A DNA stretch of 28,113 nt, taken from Terrisporobacter othiniensis. Lineage in GTDB: Bacteria; Bacillota; Clostridia; Peptostreptococcales; Peptostreptococcaceae. Location of the stretch: positions 1 to 28,113 of the forward strand of contig NZ_JWHR01000143.1 of assembly GCF_000808015.1 (NCBI RefSeq), read 5' to 3'. Made by a program: the position numbers and the translations under genes. Positions 26,005 through 28,113 of the stretch are shown in pieces. Below the pieces are notes generated by a model. It was not told the DNA's origin and ran no database searches. It saw nothing but the letters and a program-made list of their open reading frames with translations. Each line of letters begins with the position of its first letter. Position 1 is the first letter of the stretch.

Positions 26005-27186
26005 TTAATCGGCAAACAAAATTTTTATTCTTGTTTTTAATGAAATATCACACAAATCTTCTTTACTTATAATTTTATTCGTCCCTAAAATTTCTCCATC
26101 ATCATTATAGTATTTTATTACACCTAATACATCACCTTTTTTAATAGGTAATTTAATCTCCTTAAATGTGAGTTGTGTGTTTATATTTTCATCATTTTTT
26201 TTCACTATGATTAAATCATCTTCACATTCTAAGGTGATTTCTAACTCATCTAATCCCTTCAAATATTTTTTACCAATTAAGTCTTCTTTAGTCATAACTT
26301 TTTGTGTGGTAAAATTTTCCTTACCATATTTAAGCATTGCAAGACAAGCTTGTATCCTTTTATTTTTATGATTTGCACCAAGAGATACCCCTATCAATCT
26401 ATTTTCTATATTTTTAGTATCTTCATTGATTTTCATAGAAAAGGCTAAACAATACCCTGCATTACCTGTGTATCCTGTTTTTATTCCATCTACCTCAGGT
26501 ATTATGGAAAGAAGTCCATTTGTGTTATTTTTACAAAAACCTCTTTGAGAATAAGTATAAGTTTGCATATCAGTTATAGCTGTCACTTCTTTTTCATAAT
26601 TGTCCATCATAAACTTACCTAATTTAGCAATATCTCTAGCGGTTGAGATATTTTCTTTTGGTGGCTTTTTCGGATCAGCCAAACTATATATAGGAAGACC
26701 ATTACAGTTTACAAATGATGTATTTTTCATTCCTATTTCTTTTGCTCTTTTATTCATTCTCTTCACAAAGTTTTCTTCACTTTTTCCAATATGTTTTGAT
26801 ATTGCTACTGCTGCATCATTTCCTGACACTATCATTAACCCCTTCATAAGCTCTATTAAAGGTATTTTTTCGCCTTCTTTTAACTTGTAAGAAGATCCTC
26901 TTACTTTTGCTATATCTTTATCTACAACAATTATATCTTGAGGGCTTACTTCTTTGTTATTGATAGCTTCAATAGCAATTAAAAATGTCATCATCTTGCT
27001 AAGGCTTGCTAAAGGTCTTTTTTCGTCAGGATTTTTTGCATATAAAACTCTAGCAGTGTCTTGATCAATTAATATGGATGACTTAGAAAACTTATCTACA
27101 TTTGTATTTTCACCATAAGAAATACTAGGAGTAATAATACTTATAATGATTAGTAAAATCAGTAATACTTGTGCTCCTTTTTTCAA
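26005..27186 (-). CDS. D-alanyl-D-alanine carboxypeptidase, PBP5/DacF type
   Basis: A 393-residue penicillin-binding protein that trims the terminal D-Ala from peptidoglycan stem peptides. A signal peptide covers residues 1-25. The catalytic motifs are SxxK at Ser61-Lys64 (SLSK), SGN at 121-123 and KTG at 236-238, in the right order and spacing. The C-terminal part (about 290-393) is the beta-rich PBP5 domain. The TTG at 27186 is favoured over the GTG three codons earlier: AAGGTG then sits 6 bases upstream, as before rseP and ispG, whereas the GTG itself overlaps the site. Which D,D-carboxypeptidase paralogue this is cannot be told here. Confidence 0.94.
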   Translation of the reverse strand: MKKGAQVLLILLIIISIITPSISYGENTNVDKFSKSSILIDQDTARVLYAKNPDEKRPLASLSKMMTFLIAIEAINNKEVSPQDIIVVDKDIAKVRGSSYKLKEGEKIPLIELMKGLMIVSGNDAAVAISKHIGKSEENFVKRMNKRAKEIGMKNTSFVNCNGLPIYSLADPKKPPKENISTARDIAKLGKFMMDNYEKEVTAITDMQTYTYSQRGFCKNNTNGLLSIIPEVDGIKTGYTGNAGYCLAFSMKINEDTKNIENRLIGVSLGANHKNKRIQACLAMLKYGKENFTTQKVMTKEDLIGKKYLKGLDELEITLECEDDLIIVKKNDENINTQLTFKEIKLPIKKGDVLGVIKYYNDDGEILGTNKIISKEDLCDISLKTRIKILFAD

Positions 27187-27266
27187 AATTCTCACCTTCT
27201 TGGTAACTTTAGTCTAAATTATTTTTCCCCTTTAAGTGAGTAATAATCTTGAATTATTTTCTAGGA

Positions 27267-28112
27267 TTACTTTATCAATCTTGAAAACAATACAGATGTC
27301 CATGTAGCATGTATTGTTATTCCTAAAAAAACCTCTATACAAACTAGCATTTTGCCTAAAAATCCAAAGGCAATAATATCTCCATATCCAACGGTACTAA
27401 ATGTTACCATTGAAAAATACCAAGCTTCCCCATAAAAAGTAATAAGTTCATAAAGCGAATATGTATTTTTTAACAAATTTACTTTTATTAATCCATATTC
27501 AAGACTTTTCATTCCTATAAACAAATAAACAAAAGCAAATATACTTATTATAGAAAAACTTATTATTAGCAATTTTATAGGTCTTTCTCCATAACCTATA
27601 AGATGTTTTGATAAAAAATCAAAAAAATCATTAACTAAATAATCCTTGTATCCATTGTATTTCTTGCTTTTCAAGAAATTACTAGCATAATTTCTTTCAT
27701 TATAATAATAATAACCAATATTCTCATTATCTTCTGTTATTTTTGCCTGAATTCTTGCTATTTTATAATTATTTCTACCACAAATAGAGTTTTCTTCATT
27801 ATAATAGGTATCTTTTAAGATAAATTTTGTATATGGAGAAAAAACTATTCCATCTAGCCGTGGAAAATTTATACATTTCTCTACTATAAGCTTTTGACCA
27901 TTGAAATCTGATTTTTGAAATACTTCTTCGTTTACATATTTTGAATTAAAAATAGTTTTATTAAATATACAATTTCCTAAAAAAGTTGATTGTTTAAAAT
28001 TAACGTATGATTCAAAGTTTGCGTTTGTAAAATCTACTGATTTTTTAAACATAAACTTACTAAAGTTTACTTCATCTTTCAATGTAGCTTCAAAAAACTT
28101 CAATTTTTCTTT
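27267..28112 (-). CDS. pentapeptide-repeat / two-TM potassium channel fusion, 5' partial
   Basis: The frame runs off the window's right end with no stop; a TTG at 28103 has no visible ribosome binding site, so the true start is probably beyond. The visible 281 residues begin with degenerate F-rich pentapeptides (VDFTNANFESYVNFKQSTFL). A variable linker (90-165) follows. Then comes a two-helix pore domain: helix 1 near IKLLIISFSIISIFAFVYLF, the filter TVGYG in STVGYGDIIAFGF, and helix 2 KMLVCIEVFLGITIHATW. The TVGYG filter strongly suggests K+ selectivity. The pentapeptide part may be a cytosolic gate or scaffold. Confidence 0.88.
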   Translation of the reverse strand, partial: KEKLKFFEATLKDEVNFSKFMFKKSVDFTNANFESYVNFKQSTFLGNCIFNKTIFNSKYVNEEVFQKSDFNGQKLIVEKCINFPRLDGIVFSPYTKFILKDTYYNEENSICGRNNYKIARIQAKITEDNENIGYYYYNERNYASNFLKSKKYNGYKDYLVNDFFDFLSKHLIGYGERPIKLLIISFSIISIFAFVYLFIGMKSLEYGLIKVNLLKNTYSLYELITFYGEAWYFSMVTFSTVGYGDIIAFGFLGKMLVCIEVFLGITIHATWTSVLFSRLIK

Positions 28113-28113
28113 A

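Overview
The window is AT-rich DNA with dense, short-spaced genes, strong AGGAGG-type ribosome binding sites and frequent TTG starts. The gene order, the S-box riboswitch and the family content point to a low-GC Firmicute of the Clostridia, most likely a Peptostreptococcaceae member close to Clostridioides, Paraclostridium or Romboutsia. That placement is inferred from gene content and order; no 16S rRNA is present to confirm it. No tRNA, rRNA, CRISPR array, transposase or prophage was found.

Layout. 1-1.2 kb holds the end of a LysR regulator and a small membrane protein. 1.27-3.7 kb (minus strand) carries a group 2 sigma-70 factor lacking region 1.1, an HsdR-N-like protein with a His/Cys-rich metal-binding-type tail, and a pentapeptide-repeat protein. 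4.06-5.4 kb encodes a secreted DUF1002 protein behind a palindrome-rich promoter. 5.4-8.0 kb has proC and an alkylpurine DNA glycosylase, divergent from a Ppx/GppA phosphatase whose C-terminal tail comes from a dispersed repeat. 8.07-11.0 kb is the methionine importer metN-metI-metQ under a SAM-I riboswitch with a visible terminator/antiterminator switch. 11.0-14.3 kb has an orphan lipoprotein, a roughly 500-bp AT-rich gap and the B12-dependent ribonucleotide reductase nrdJ. 14.5-17.2 kb is a two-gene OpuC/EgtU-type importer. 17.4-25.8 kb is the conserved chain read as rpsB, tsf, pyrH, frr, small ORF, uppS, cdsA, dxr, rseP, ispG on the minus strand. It links translation, UMP kinase, isoprenoid precursor synthesis (Dxr, IspG), undecaprenyl-PP synthesis, CDP-diacylglycerol synthesis and membrane proteolysis, and is cut by terminators after tsf, cdsA and ispG. 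26.0-28.1 kb has a D,D-carboxypeptidase and a pentapeptide/K+-channel fusion that runs off the end.

Most of the window is conserved core genome. The least ordinary items are: an about 90-bp dispersed repeat with four copies, one of them coding; the HsdR-N-like protein, which has a degenerate nuclease motif and four CxC motifs; the pentapeptide-repeat K+ channel; the structured rpsB leader with a duplicated Shine-Dalgarno; and the small unknown protein between frr and uppS whose stop codon lies inside a 12-bp hairpin. I see no convincing new multi-gene system.
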